A stretch of 64,000 nucleotides of DNA from Alphaproteobacteria bacterium (GTDB taxonomy: Bacteria; Pseudomonadota; Alphaproteobacteria; SHVP01), in NCBI GenBank assembly GCA_040216735.1, contig JAVJOO010000004.1, positions 433,396 through 497,395 on the forward strand. Reading direction: 5' to 3'. Below, one piece after another: positions 35,594 through 43,675 of this stretch; the first letter of the stretch is position 1; every line of letters begins with the position of its first letter. Below the pieces are notes generated by a model. The model was not told the origin of the DNA. It was given only the letters and a program-made list of their open reading frames with translations, and made no database searches. The position numbers were made by a program, and so were the translations under genes.

Positions 35594-36741
35594 ACGATCC
35601 TGATCACGAGGTCTTCGTTCTCGTCGAAGGCAGCCTTGAACCCTTCGAGTTCGCGGTCGAGCAAACCGTACTGCAACTGTTTGCCGCCCTCCAAGGTCGT
35701 GTTGAGCTTGGCGTTGTAGCAGCCGTGCGACAGGCCGTGCTTGTCGGTCACGTAATACTTGCGGATGGCAAAGGTGTTTTCGTTTTGCCGTGGGCCGGTC
35801 AAGTAGGTCTTGATTCCGTCGATGGTGCCGCCGGGGAGACGGACTCCCTTTAGCTTTTGCAGGTTCTCTTGCGCGAGCGCGGCAAACGCCGGTGCGTCGA
35901 TCGACGTGATGCCGTAGGTCTGGCCCCATTCGAGGTCCTCGCCGGTGAGGTCGCGCACGGCATCGCTATAGAGAAGTTGGTCGTTCACGGCCGACCCGAT
36001 CAAGCGGGCGAGTTCGATCGTCACGTCCCCCACGATGTAGCTCGCGCGCTCGTTCCCGCCGGTCGACTGATAGTACTCGTAGTGGCTTCCGGTCCCCGCG
36101 CACACCCGTAGCTTCGGCACGGTATGGGGCTCGGCCAGTTCGCGGGCGGCCTGGGTATGGGCGACGGCGACGCTGGCCGTACAGTACAGCGCAACGTCGG
36201 CCCACAGCCCGGTAAGGTTGTTCCACACGTAGAATCCGTCGCCCGTCGTACTCAATCGAACATCGATTGGCATGCCGGCCCGCTTGCACATGTTGGCGGC
36301 ACGGATGATCGCATTCGACAAAACGTTGATTTGAGTAATCTGTTCAAACGGCGAGTAGAGCGAAAAACTGACCATGTCGAACAGCGCCACGGCGCGGCAA
36401 TCGACTTCAGTCACCGAGTATTGCCCGAGCAGATCATTGATGAACTGCTGGATATCGGCGCTTTCGGTGAGACCGAACGACAACTTCAACGGGGTTGTCC
36501 GGCATCCAGCCTGGGTCGCGGTTTTCCAGTCGCCGTGATCGGGCAAGAAGCGAGCAGAGCGCAACAGCGTCGGAAACCGTTTGGCGATCGCCGGCAACTC
36601 GTAGGTGCTGACGTGGAGAAGGTCGAGGCCGTCGACGCTATAGCGCCAGCCCACCAGAACGGTGGTGCCGAGCGCGCTGACCCGCTTCAACCCGCCTTCC
36701 AACTCGGTACGGTTGGCCTTCGAAAGTCCTATGGGTGCCAT
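35590..36741 (-). CDS. divergent class III nucleotidyl-cyclase-like protein
   Basis: A 383-residue protein that I do not recognise as a named family but whose middle resembles a class III adenylate/guanylate cyclase domain (about residues 113-265). The first metal aspartate would be D122 in VALFDMVSFS, the second D168 in TTGDGFYVW. IVGDVTIELARLIGSA matches the GD-x-VN-xAARL helix, keeping the arginine but with isoleucine where the transition-state asparagine should be. Residues 1-105 and 300-383 have no match that I can name. No transmembrane segment is visible. It lies 16 bases after the pentapeptide-repeat gene and is surely cotranscribed with it. Catalysis is uncertain because of the missing asparagine. 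Confidence 0.7.
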   Translation of the reverse strand: MAPIGLSKANRTELEGGLKRVSALGTTVLVGWRYSVDGLDLLHVSTYELPAIAKRFPTLLRSARFLPDHGDWKTATQAGCRTTPLKLSFGLTESADIQQFINDLLGQYSVTEVDCRAVALFDMVSFSLYSPFEQITQINVLSNAIIRAANMCKRAGMPIDVRLSTTGDGFYVWNNLTGLWADVALYCTASVAVAHTQAARELAEPHTVPKLRVCAGTGSHYEYYQSTGGNERASYIVGDVTIELARLIGSAVNDQLLYSDAVRDLTGEDLEWGQTYGITSIDAPAFAALAQENLQKLKGVRLPGGTIDGIKTYLTGPRQNENTFAIRKYYVTDKHGLSHGCYNAKLNTTLEGGKQLQYGLLDRELEGFKAAFDENEDLVIRIV

Positions 36742-36757
36742 GACGCCTAGCTAGGCG

Positions 36758-37987
36758 TCACGAAACGGTCACGCACTGCGTCAAATCAAGACCGTCAAGT
36801 ACTGCGTCCTTCAGTTTGGCATGGCGCAGGTCGGTCTTCCGGACGCGGCCGGTTTCATTGCCATCGACGCCGCGTACAGGGATTGGTGTCAGCAACGCGC
36901 CGCTTAGGTCGGCCAAGCACAAGTCGGCCCCGGCCAGCGACGCGCCCGACAGCGCGGCACCGCTTAAGTCTGCGTTGGTCAGCACAGCTTTCGTTAGGTT
37001 GGCGAACAGGAGGATCGCGCGGGAAAGGTCGGCACCCTCAAGGTTGCAGCCCTTCAGCACGATCCCGCTAAGGTCCCGCGTTGAGAGATCCAAGTAGCCG
37101 AGGTTCTCGGCGTTGAGCGTGCCGCGCTGGCCCTTCTTTCCCCCGGTCAGCACCCATTGCTCGTGCTCGGTGAAGACGCGTCGCAAATAGGGCGGCAGGT
37201 TGTTGGGGTTGATCCGCACTTTGGCTTTCTCGAGCCAGCAGTCCACCAGGTTGGATTCCTCCATCTGCGAGCCTTCGAAATCGGCACCTTCAAAATGCGA
37301 CTCGGTGGCGCTGATCCCCTTGAGGTTTGCCGTACGCAGGTTGGCGTTGCGAAAGGAGGCCTTACTGGCGCGTGCGCCGGAGAGATTTGCGCCCGTCAGA
37401 TCGGCATTGCCGAAGTTGGTCTCGTCGAGATTCGCGCCGTTGAGTTGCGCGCCGTTCAGTTTGGCGCCGAACAGACTGGTATGGCGCAGTTGCGCGCCCG
37501 ACATGCGCGCCCGCGCCAGGGTGGCGAAATCGAGTTGGCAGTCGCTGATATCGGTGGTCTCGCTGCCCAGGCGCATCCCGTCCGCACCCATCACCGTGCC
37601 GCCGCGCAGGTCCGCTTCGGTAAGATCGGCATGGTCCAGCCGAGCCCCCGACAGCTTGGCGCCGCGCAGGCTGGTATTGCGCATAATGGCCGAGGATAGG
37701 TCGGCGTCGGTCAGGTCCGCGGCGAAAAGATCGGCATTGGTCAAGTTGGCGCCGCGGAATTTGGCGCCGCGGCAATCGACGGCGACCATCACGGCGCCCG
37801 ATAGATTGATCCCTGAAAGGTCCAGGCCCGCCAGATCCATGCGCGAAAGATCGGCCCGCGCACCGTTGGTCGGTTCCTTCAACCAGCGCAGGTGGCTTTT
37901 GATCAGATCGGGCAGGGCGGCCCGCCGAGTGACCTCGGGCCGACGGGGTGGCGTATTTGTTTTAACCTGTTGTGTCGCGGCCTGCAT
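36758..37987 (-). CDS. pentapeptide-repeat protein, first locus
   Basis: A 409-residue cytoplasmic-looking protein made mostly of A(D/N)Lxx pentapeptide repeats, which fold as a right-handed quadrilateral beta helix. The first solenoid runs from about residue 44 to 260 (for example ADLFAADLTDADLSSA, AKLNGAQLNGANLDETNF). A break with LRRVFTEHEQWVLTGGKKG at about 275-295 precedes a second solenoid to about 400. A similar capping element (LIKSHLRWLKEPTNGARADL) precedes the first solenoid. The same two-part layout occurs in the protein at 51854-53155. No DNA-mimic or secretion role can be assigned. The cyclase-like gene follows within 16 bases. Confidence 0.92.
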   Translation of the reverse strand: MQAATQQVKTNTPPRRPEVTRRAALPDLIKSHLRWLKEPTNGARADLSRMDLAGLDLSGINLSGAVMVAVDCRGAKFRGANLTNADLFAADLTDADLSSAIMRNTSLRGAKLSGARLDHADLTEADLRGGTVMGADGMRLGSETTDISDCQLDFATLARARMSGAQLRHTSLFGAKLNGAQLNGANLDETNFGNADLTGANLSGARASKASFRNANLRTANLKGISATESHFEGADFEGSQMEESNLVDCWLEKAKVRINPNNLPPYLRRVFTEHEQWVLTGGKKGQRGTLNAENLGYLDLSTRDLSGIVLKGCNLEGADLSRAILLFANLTKAVLTNADLSGAALSGASLAGADLCLADLSGALLTPIPVRGVDGNETGRVRKTDLRHAKLKDAVLDGLDLTQCVTVS

Positions 37988-38171
37988 TGCGATTCCCCTA
38001 CGATCCGTAATGCCTCAAACACGTCTAAAGTTTGAGCTGCAATTTACTAAAAGTAGTGGTGGCCCCCACGTACTCAACCTATGCTAGTCTGACGGGGAGC
38101 GAACGGCAAGGGGCACTGCAGGATTATCTGACGCAGGATCAACCGGCGCGCCGGTGGCGCGAATTCCGGAC

Positions 38172-38208
38172 AAAAAAAAGGGGCCGCGCCATTTTGGCGG
38201 CGGCCCCT
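38172..38208 (-). terminator. intrinsic terminator of glnB-glnA
   Basis: On the minus strand GGGGCCG and CGGCCCC close a hairpin whose inner stem is CGCCAAAATGGCG, followed by eight T. It lies about 30 bases past the glnA stop. Confidence 0.93.
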
Positions 38209-38239
38209 GTACCACAGATACTACGTTAACTAGTGCGTC

Positions 38240-39649
38240 TTATACACTGTAATACATAGAGAATTCAACCGGGTGCGGCGTGTGTTCAAAAGCGAACACT
38301 TCCTCCCACTTGAGGTCCAGGTATCCGTCGATCATGTCGTCCGAGAAGACATCGCCTTTCTTGAGGTAGTCGCGATCGGCGCTCAGGGATTCCAGTGCTT
38401 CGCGCAACGACCCGCACACCGTCGGTACACCCGCCAATTCCTCCGGCGGCAGGTCGTACAGGTTCTTGTCCATCGCATCGCCCGGGTGGATCTTGTTCTC
38501 GATCCCGTCCAGGCCGGCCATCAACATGGCCGAAAACGCGAGGTAGGGGTTCGCGCCGGGGTCGGGGAAACGCACTTCGACGCGTTTGCCCTTGGGGCTG
38601 GTCGCAAACGGGATGCGGCAGGAGGCCGACCGGTTGCGTGCGGAGTAGGCGAGGAGCACCGGCGCCTCGAACCCCGGGATCAAGCGCTTGTAGCTGTTGG
38701 TCAACGGGTTGGTGAAGGCGTTCAGAGACTTGGCGTGTTTAATGATGCCGCCGATGTAGTACAGCGCCATTTCCGACAGGTCCGCATAGCCCGACCCGGC
38801 GAACAACGGCGTGCTGCCCTTCCAGATCGACTGATGGCAGTGCATGCCCGATCCGTTGTCGCCCTTCACCGGCTTGGGCATGAAGGTCGCCGTCTTGCCG
38901 TAGGCGTGAGCCGTGTTGTGCACGACGTATTTGTAGATCTGCATGTTGTCGGCGGTGCGCACGAGGGTATCGAAGCTGATGCCCAGCTCGTCTTGGCTGG
39001 GGGCGACCTCGTGGTGGTGCTTTTCGACCGGCAGGTTCATGTCTTCCATGATTGACAGCATCTCGGCCCGCAGGTCCGAGTGCGCGTCCACCGGCGGAAC
39101 CGGGAAGTAGCCGCCCTTAACCGCCGGACGGTGGCCGGTGTTACCACCCTCGAAGTCGCGGCCCGAGTTATAGGGGCCTTCGGACTCGTCGATCTTGTAG
39201 AACATGTGGTTGCTGGCGGTATCGAAGCGCACGTCATCGAACACGAAGAACTCGGCCTCGGGCCCGAAATAGGCGGTGTCGCCGATCCCGGTGTAGCTCA
39301 GATACGCTTCGGCGCGGCGCGCGATCGAGCGGGGGTCGCGGTTATAGGGTTCGCCCGTGGACGGCTCGTGCACATCGCAAAAGATGATGAGCGAGGACTG
39401 CGCCGCGTAGGGGTCCATCACCGCCGTCGACGGATCGGGGATCAGCGCCATGTCGGACTCGTTGATCACCTTCCAACCCGCGATCGACGAGCCGTCGAAC
39501 ATGATGCCCTCGGAGAACGAATCCTCGTCCATCATGCGCGGGTGCATGGCGAGATGCTGCCACTTGCCGCGCGGGTCGGTGAAGCGTAGATCGACGTATT
39601 TGATGTCCTTGTCCTTGATCATTTTGAGGACACTGGCGGCATCGGACAT
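38240..39649 (-). CDS. glnA: type I glutamine synthetase
   Basis: The 469-residue enzyme condenses ammonia and glutamate using ATP and forms a dodecamer. Signatures: [17 protein letters not shown], the active-site [40 protein letters not shown], and [10 protein letters not shown]. The adenylylated tyrosine is visible in [12 protein letters not shown], so GlnE (4.9-7.9 kb) can regulate it; this makes it the beta/GSI form. AGGGAG precedes the ATG. It lies 62 bases after glnB and ends in a strong terminator, so glnB-glnA is one operon. Confidence 0.98.
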   Translation of the reverse strand: MSDAASVLKMIKDKDIKYVDLRFTDPRGKWQHLAMHPRMMDEDSFSEGIMFDGSSIAGWKVINESDMALIPDPSTAVMDPYAAQSSLIIFCDVHEPSTGEPYNRDPRSIARRAEAYLSYTGIGDTAYFGPEAEFFVFDDVRFDTASNHMFYKIDESEGPYNSGRDFEGGNTGHRPAVKGGYFPVPPVDAHSDLRAEMLSIMEDMNLPVEKHHHEVAPSQDELGISFDTLVRTADNMQIYKYVVHNTAHAYGKTATFMPKPVKGDNGSGMHCHQSIWKGSTPLFAGSGYADLSEMALYYIGGIIKHAKSLNAFTNPLTNSYKRLIPGFEAPVLLAYSARNRSASCRIPFATSPKGKRVEVRFPDPGANPYLAFSAMLMAGLDGIENKIHPGDAMDKNLYDLPPEELAGVPTVCGSLREALESLSADRDYLKKGDVFSDDMIDGYLDLKWEEVFAFEHTPHPVEFSMYYSV

Positions 39650-39711
39650 GTCTTGAACTCCCTCTTTGAACGAGTGTTTGTTAAACGATTGGCGGTAGTG
39701 ACGTCGTGGAA

Positions 39712-40125
<414 letters not shown>

Positions 40126-40174
40126 TCAAGTGGGCAGAATTCTGCGCTTACGACCACCGGCCGGACCCAGTGCT

Positions 40175-40197
40175 TGCCTGCAATAGAGGCAGGTGCA
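40175..40197 (-). promoter_or_regulatory. possible NtrC enhancer site
   Basis: TGCCT and AGGCA form a perfect 5-base dyad (40175-40191) overlapping a TGCA...GGTGCA pair (40179-40197). NtrC sites contain GCAC/GGTGC half-sites; the fit here is partial. It lies 62-100 bases upstream of the sigma-54 promoter, a suitable enhancer distance. Confidence 0.35.
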
Positions 40198-40306
40198 TAG
40201 AAAATAGGCACGGTGGCCCGAGGCGGGTTGCGCCAACCACGGACGGTGACAGCCTTGCATTGAATGTGGCTAGCTTTCCCGAACCCACCCACGAAAGGGA
40301 CCCGCC

Positions 40307-40921
40307 GTGCCGATCGATACCTACGCCGCCTTCCTCGTCGCGACCGTGGTCCTCATGCTGATTCCCGGGCCGTCGGTGATGCTCGCCGTCGGCGTCAGCC
40401 TGTCCCACGGCTTTCGCGTCGGCATGGCCAACGTCGTCGGGGCGTCGGGCGCGGTGGCCGTTCAGATGGTTATCCTCGCCCTCGGGCTCACCCCAATCCT
40501 TCTCTTCGCGGGTCAATGGTTCGAGGCGCTCCGCTGGGCCGGGGTCGCCTATCTCCTCTACCTCGGCCTGACTCAGTGGCGCCGGGCCGGGGTGGCACCC
40601 GAGAGCACCGCCGCAGTCCGTCGTGGCCGCCGGGTGTTCTGGCACGGGTTCGCGGTATCGGCGCTGAACCCCAAGAGCCTGTTGTTCTTCGCGGCCATCC
40701 TGCCGCAGTTTCTGGACCCGGCCCGCTCGCCGGGACCCCAGCTCGCGGTGATGGGCGTAACCCTGGTCGGCACCGCGCTCGTCACTACCACGCTGTGGGC
40801 CTATTTCGCCGATCGCGCCCGCATCCTTTTGCGCACGCCAAAGGCATGGACGTGGCGCGACCGTTTAAGCGGCACCGTTATGATCGCCGCCGGAATCGTG
40901 CTCGCCGTCGCCAAACGCTAA
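40307..40921 (+). CDS. LysE/RhtB family exporter
   Basis: A 204-residue inner membrane exporter of amino acids or related compounds, with about six helices. The family signature LMLIPGPSVMLAVG lies near residue 18, and the second conserved region is FAVSALNPKSLLFFAAILPQ. The GTG start at 40307 follows AAGGGA by eight bases. The substrate is unknown. A second LysE gene lies 95 bases downstream on the same strand, and the two share the same layout. Confidence 0.92.
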   Translation: MPIDTYAAFLVATVVLMLIPGPSVMLAVGVSLSHGFRVGMANVVGASGAVAVQMVILALGLTPILLFAGQWFEALRWAGVAYLLYLGLTQWRRAGVAPESTAAVRRGRRVFWHGFAVSALNPKSLLFFAAILPQFLDPARSPGPQLAVMGVTLVGTALVTTTLWAYFADRARILLRTPKAWTWRDRLSGTVMIAAGIVLAVAKR

Positions 40922-41016
40922 CCTGCCACCAACATATGAGGCGTCGGCGCGGCTAACCCCTCGCGTCCGAGCCCACGGGCGGTGTAGTGTCGCGCGCCCC
41001 AGCCCGGTGTCTTGCG

Positions 41017-41628
41017 ATGCCCCAAGAAACACTCGTTGCGTTTGTCCGCGTCATGCTTCTTCTCATGTTAATCCCAGGTCCCAACGTCATGCTCGTCGTG
41101 GCGACGGGGATGGCGCACGGCCTGCGCGCCGCCTTACTCAACGCCCTGGGCTCGGCCCTCGCCATTGTCCCGCATATGGTGATCTTGGCGGTTGCCCTTG
41201 GCCCGGTGATGATCTTTCTCGGGTCGTGGTTCGACTACGTGCGGTGGGCCGGGATCGTGCTGCTGCTCGGGTTTGGTATCCAACAATTCCTGACCCGGCC
41301 CGCGGCCGACGGCGCCGATGAAGGGATTTTGTCGCGCCAACCCTTCTGGCTCGGGTTCGGTGTCTCCTCGCTGAACCCCAAGCGCCTCGTCTTTCTGGCC
41401 GCGATCGTGCCCCAGTTCCTTGCCCCTTCGCGCGATCCGGTGCCGCAATTCGTCGCCCTCACGGTTGCGCTGGTCGCCGTCACTGTGGTGACCGCGTCCA
41501 GTTGGGCGCTGGTGTCGAGCGCTGCGGGCAAACTCCTCAAGGGGGCTAAACGCGGCGCGGTGCGCCAACGGCTCGGCGGTGCCCTGACGATCGGCGCGAG
41601 CGTTCTCTTGGCGGTGGTCGAGCCCTAA
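41017..41628 (+). CDS. LysE/RhtB family exporter, second copy
   Basis: A 203-residue membrane exporter. Signatures: LLMLIPGPNVMLVVATG and GVSSLNPKRLVFLAAIVPQF. The start MPQETLVAF at 41017 keeps the family N-terminus; a GTG ten codons upstream would add a non-conserved piece. It is a diverged paralog of the preceding gene. The substrate cannot be told from sequence. It converges with the SDR gene, whose stop is ten bases away. Confidence 0.91.
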   Translation: MPQETLVAFVRVMLLLMLIPGPNVMLVVATGMAHGLRAALLNALGSALAIVPHMVILAVALGPVMIFLGSWFDYVRWAGIVLLLGFGIQQFLTRPAADGADEGILSRQPFWLGFGVSSLNPKRLVFLAAIVPQFLAPSRDPVPQFVALTVALVAVTVVTASSWALVSSAAGKLLKGAKRGAVRQRLGGALTIGASVLLAVVEP

Positions 41629-41638
41629 AGCGTTCCGG

Positions 41639-42436
41639 CTAAACCCGTCGGAACTCACCCGCCGTGCGCCCGCCGTCCACCGCAATCTGCTGCCCGGTAA
41701 TCAGCGGCCGCGTTTGTTCGGCGAGGAACAGCACCGCGTCGGCAATGTCCTCGGGCTCTCCGATGCGCCCCATCGGCGTGATCGCCCGGGTATTGGCCAT
41801 GTGCGCCGCCAGCCGGTCGGCGCCAAAGATTTGCGCCGCGCGCGGCGGCGGCTGGCCGCCCGGCCAGGTCAACGAGGGGTGGATCGTATTGGCTGAAATC
41901 CCATCGGCCTTGCCTTCGGCGGCGAGGCCGCGGACCAGTCCGGTCATGCATCCCTTAGCCGCCGAATGGATGCTGGCATTGGGCGCGCCGCGCAACCCGT
42001 TGACCCCCGAAATCGCCATGAAATTGCCGCCCTTGGGCACGGCGCGCCACGCGGCAAAGGCCGCCTGTGCCGCCAGGAACACGCCCTCGAGGTTGACCGC
42101 CAAGGCACCCAACAGGTCCGCCGGCGTGCTTTTCTCCAAGGTGGCGAGGAAGGCTTTCCCGGCGCTGCACACCACGATGTCGGGGACGCCCTCGCGGGCC
42201 GCGACATCGGCGAATAACCGGGGCCAGGCATCGGCTTCGGTCACCTCGTGGGGAACGAACCGGGCCGTTCCGCCGGCCTCGTGGATCGTTTGGCGCCGGG
42301 CCTCGCCTTTGTCCGGATCGCGCCCGGTGATCACCACCGCGGCACCCTCGCGCGCCAGGGCCAGCGCGCTGGCGCCGCCGATATGGCCGGCGCCACCCAC
42401 GATCAGCGCGACCCGTCCGGCGACGCGCCCGCTCAT
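41639..42436 (-). CDS. SDR family protein with altered active site
   Basis: A 265-residue Rossmann-fold short-chain dehydrogenase/reductase. The cofactor site is VGGAGHIGGA, followed by NLEG (Asn 115) and a GRD at residues 38-40 that suggests NADP. The catalytic Ser 143 (AISGVNG) and Lys 161 are present, but the expected tyrosine four residues before the lysine is His 157 (ASIHSAAKG). The C-terminus, with GRIGEPEDIADAVLFLAE and ITGQQIAVDGG, is classical SDR. It starts four bases after the aminotransferase gene and is cotranscribed. Whether it is an active oxidoreductase is doubtful; a direct check of the codon (CAC) shows no ambiguity. Confidence 0.9.
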   Translation of the reverse strand: MSGRVAGRVALIVGGAGHIGGASALALAREGAAVVITGRDPDKGEARRQTIHEAGGTARFVPHEVTEADAWPRLFADVAAREGVPDIVVCSAGKAFLATLEKSTPADLLGALAVNLEGVFLAAQAAFAAWRAVPKGGNFMAISGVNGLRGAPNASIHSAAKGCMTGLVRGLAAEGKADGISANTIHPSLTWPGGQPPPRAAQIFGADRLAAHMANTRAITPMGRIGEPEDIADAVLFLAEQTRPLITGQQIAVDGGRTAGEFRRV

Positions 42437-42439
42437 GGG

Positions 42440-43600
42440 TTAAAGGATCTTGGCGATGCGCGTCATCGCTTCATCGATTTGCGCGCTTGAGGCCGCATAG
42501 GAGAACCGCACATACCCCTCGCCAAGGGCGCCGAAACTCGTTCCGGCGACGGTCGCGACGCCGGCCTCGTTGAGCATCGCGTCCTGCAGCGCCTGGGCGC
42601 TTCGCCCGGTGCCGGTGATGTTGGGAAAGGCGTAGAACGCGCCCAGCGGCGTCACGCAGGAAAAGCCGGGCAGGGCGTTGAGCCGCGCAACGATCAATTG
42701 CCGCCGTTCGTCGAAGGCCCTCACCATGGCCTCGACCGCATCCTGCGGACCGTTCAGTGCGGCCACGCCCGCCCATTGGGTCGCGGCGTTGACGCAAGAG
42801 TGGTCGTTGACCGCGAGCTTCGCCGCCAACGGTGCCAGTGCCGGGGGCCACAGGCTCCACCCCAGGCGCCACCCCGTCATCGCATAGGTCTTGGACCAGC
42901 CGTCCAGCACGATCAGCCGATCGTGCAGGGCCGGATAGGCCAGCAGCGAGGTGTGGGTATGACCGTCATACAGCATCCGGGAATAGATTTCGTCGGACAG
43001 AACCGTTACATGAGGAAATCTATCTAACCCTTTGGCAAACTTGTTCAATTCTTCCTTTTTAACGATACCCCCGGTGGGGTTGGCCGGGGTGTTGACGATA
43101 ATCAGTCGGGTCTTGTCGGTGATCCGCCCAAGGACGTCGTCGGCCGAAAACGAAAAGCCCGAGGACTCGTGCAGTTCGATCGGCACCGGCGTCGCGCCGG
43201 AAAACCGGATCACCGATTCGTAGATCGGGAATCCGGGGTTGGGGTACATGATTTCAGTGCCTTGCTCGCCGAACATCAGGATCGAAAAGAACATGGTCGG
43301 CTTGCCGCCCGGCATGATGACGACGTTACCTGGATCGATCTCGACCCCGCGGTATTTCAGAACGTCGGCGGCGACGGCCTCGCGTAGCGGTAGGATACCG
43401 TTGGCCGGGGTATAGCCGTGGTGTCCGTCCTGCAGCGCCTTGACCGCGGCTTCGACGATGTGCGGCGGCGTCGGAAAATCTGGCTGCCCGATCCCGAGGT
43501 TGATGACATCCTTGCCCTTGGCGCGCAGCGCTTCCGCGCGGGCCAAGACGTCGAAGGCAGTCTCGGTGCCCAATTGTGCCATGCGTTGCGCCAAGTGCAT
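42440..43600 (-). CDS. class I PLP aminotransferase, aspartate type
   Basis: A 386-residue fold-type I aminotransferase of the aspartate/aromatic group (subgroup Ibeta-like). Visible: INLGIGQPDFPTPPHIVEAA, YTPANGILPLREAVA, NTPANPTGG, the PLP lysine in DGWSKTYAMTGWRLGW, and a conserved arginine in VRFSYAAS near the end. The amino donor and acceptor cannot be read from sequence. The SDR gene follows after four bases, so the two may act in the same pathway, for example on a keto acid or amino alcohol; that is inference. Confidence 0.93.
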   Translation of the reverse strand: MHLAQRMAQLGTETAFDVLARAEALRAKGKDVINLGIGQPDFPTPPHIVEAAVKALQDGHHGYTPANGILPLREAVAADVLKYRGVEIDPGNVVIMPGGKPTMFFSILMFGEQGTEIMYPNPGFPIYESVIRFSGATPVPIELHESSGFSFSADDVLGRITDKTRLIIVNTPANPTGGIVKKEELNKFAKGLDRFPHVTVLSDEIYSRMLYDGHTHTSLLAYPALHDRLIVLDGWSKTYAMTGWRLGWSLWPPALAPLAAKLAVNDHSCVNAATQWAGVAALNGPQDAVEAMVRAFDERRQLIVARLNALPGFSCVTPLGAFYAFPNITGTGRSAQALQDAMLNEAGVATVAGTSFGALGEGYVRFSYAASSAQIDEAMTRIAKIL

Positions 43601-43675
43601 CGGTGTCTCCTCAGGTGCGATTGCCGCACTTCCTATAGCGCATCTCGGAAACCCGCGCGACGCGGCGGAGGCCGG

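Noticed and set aside
36758-37987. Short periodic repeats that could suggest a CRISPR array
   Set aside because: The period is 15 bases, it is degenerate, and it is fully explained by pentapeptide codons; there are no unique spacers between identical repeats. The same holds for 51854-53155.
37200-38087. Repetitive open frame antisense to the first pentapeptide-repeat gene
   Set aside because: The repeating RSA/APV-type peptide is the mirror of the 15-base pentapeptide repeats and not an independent gene.
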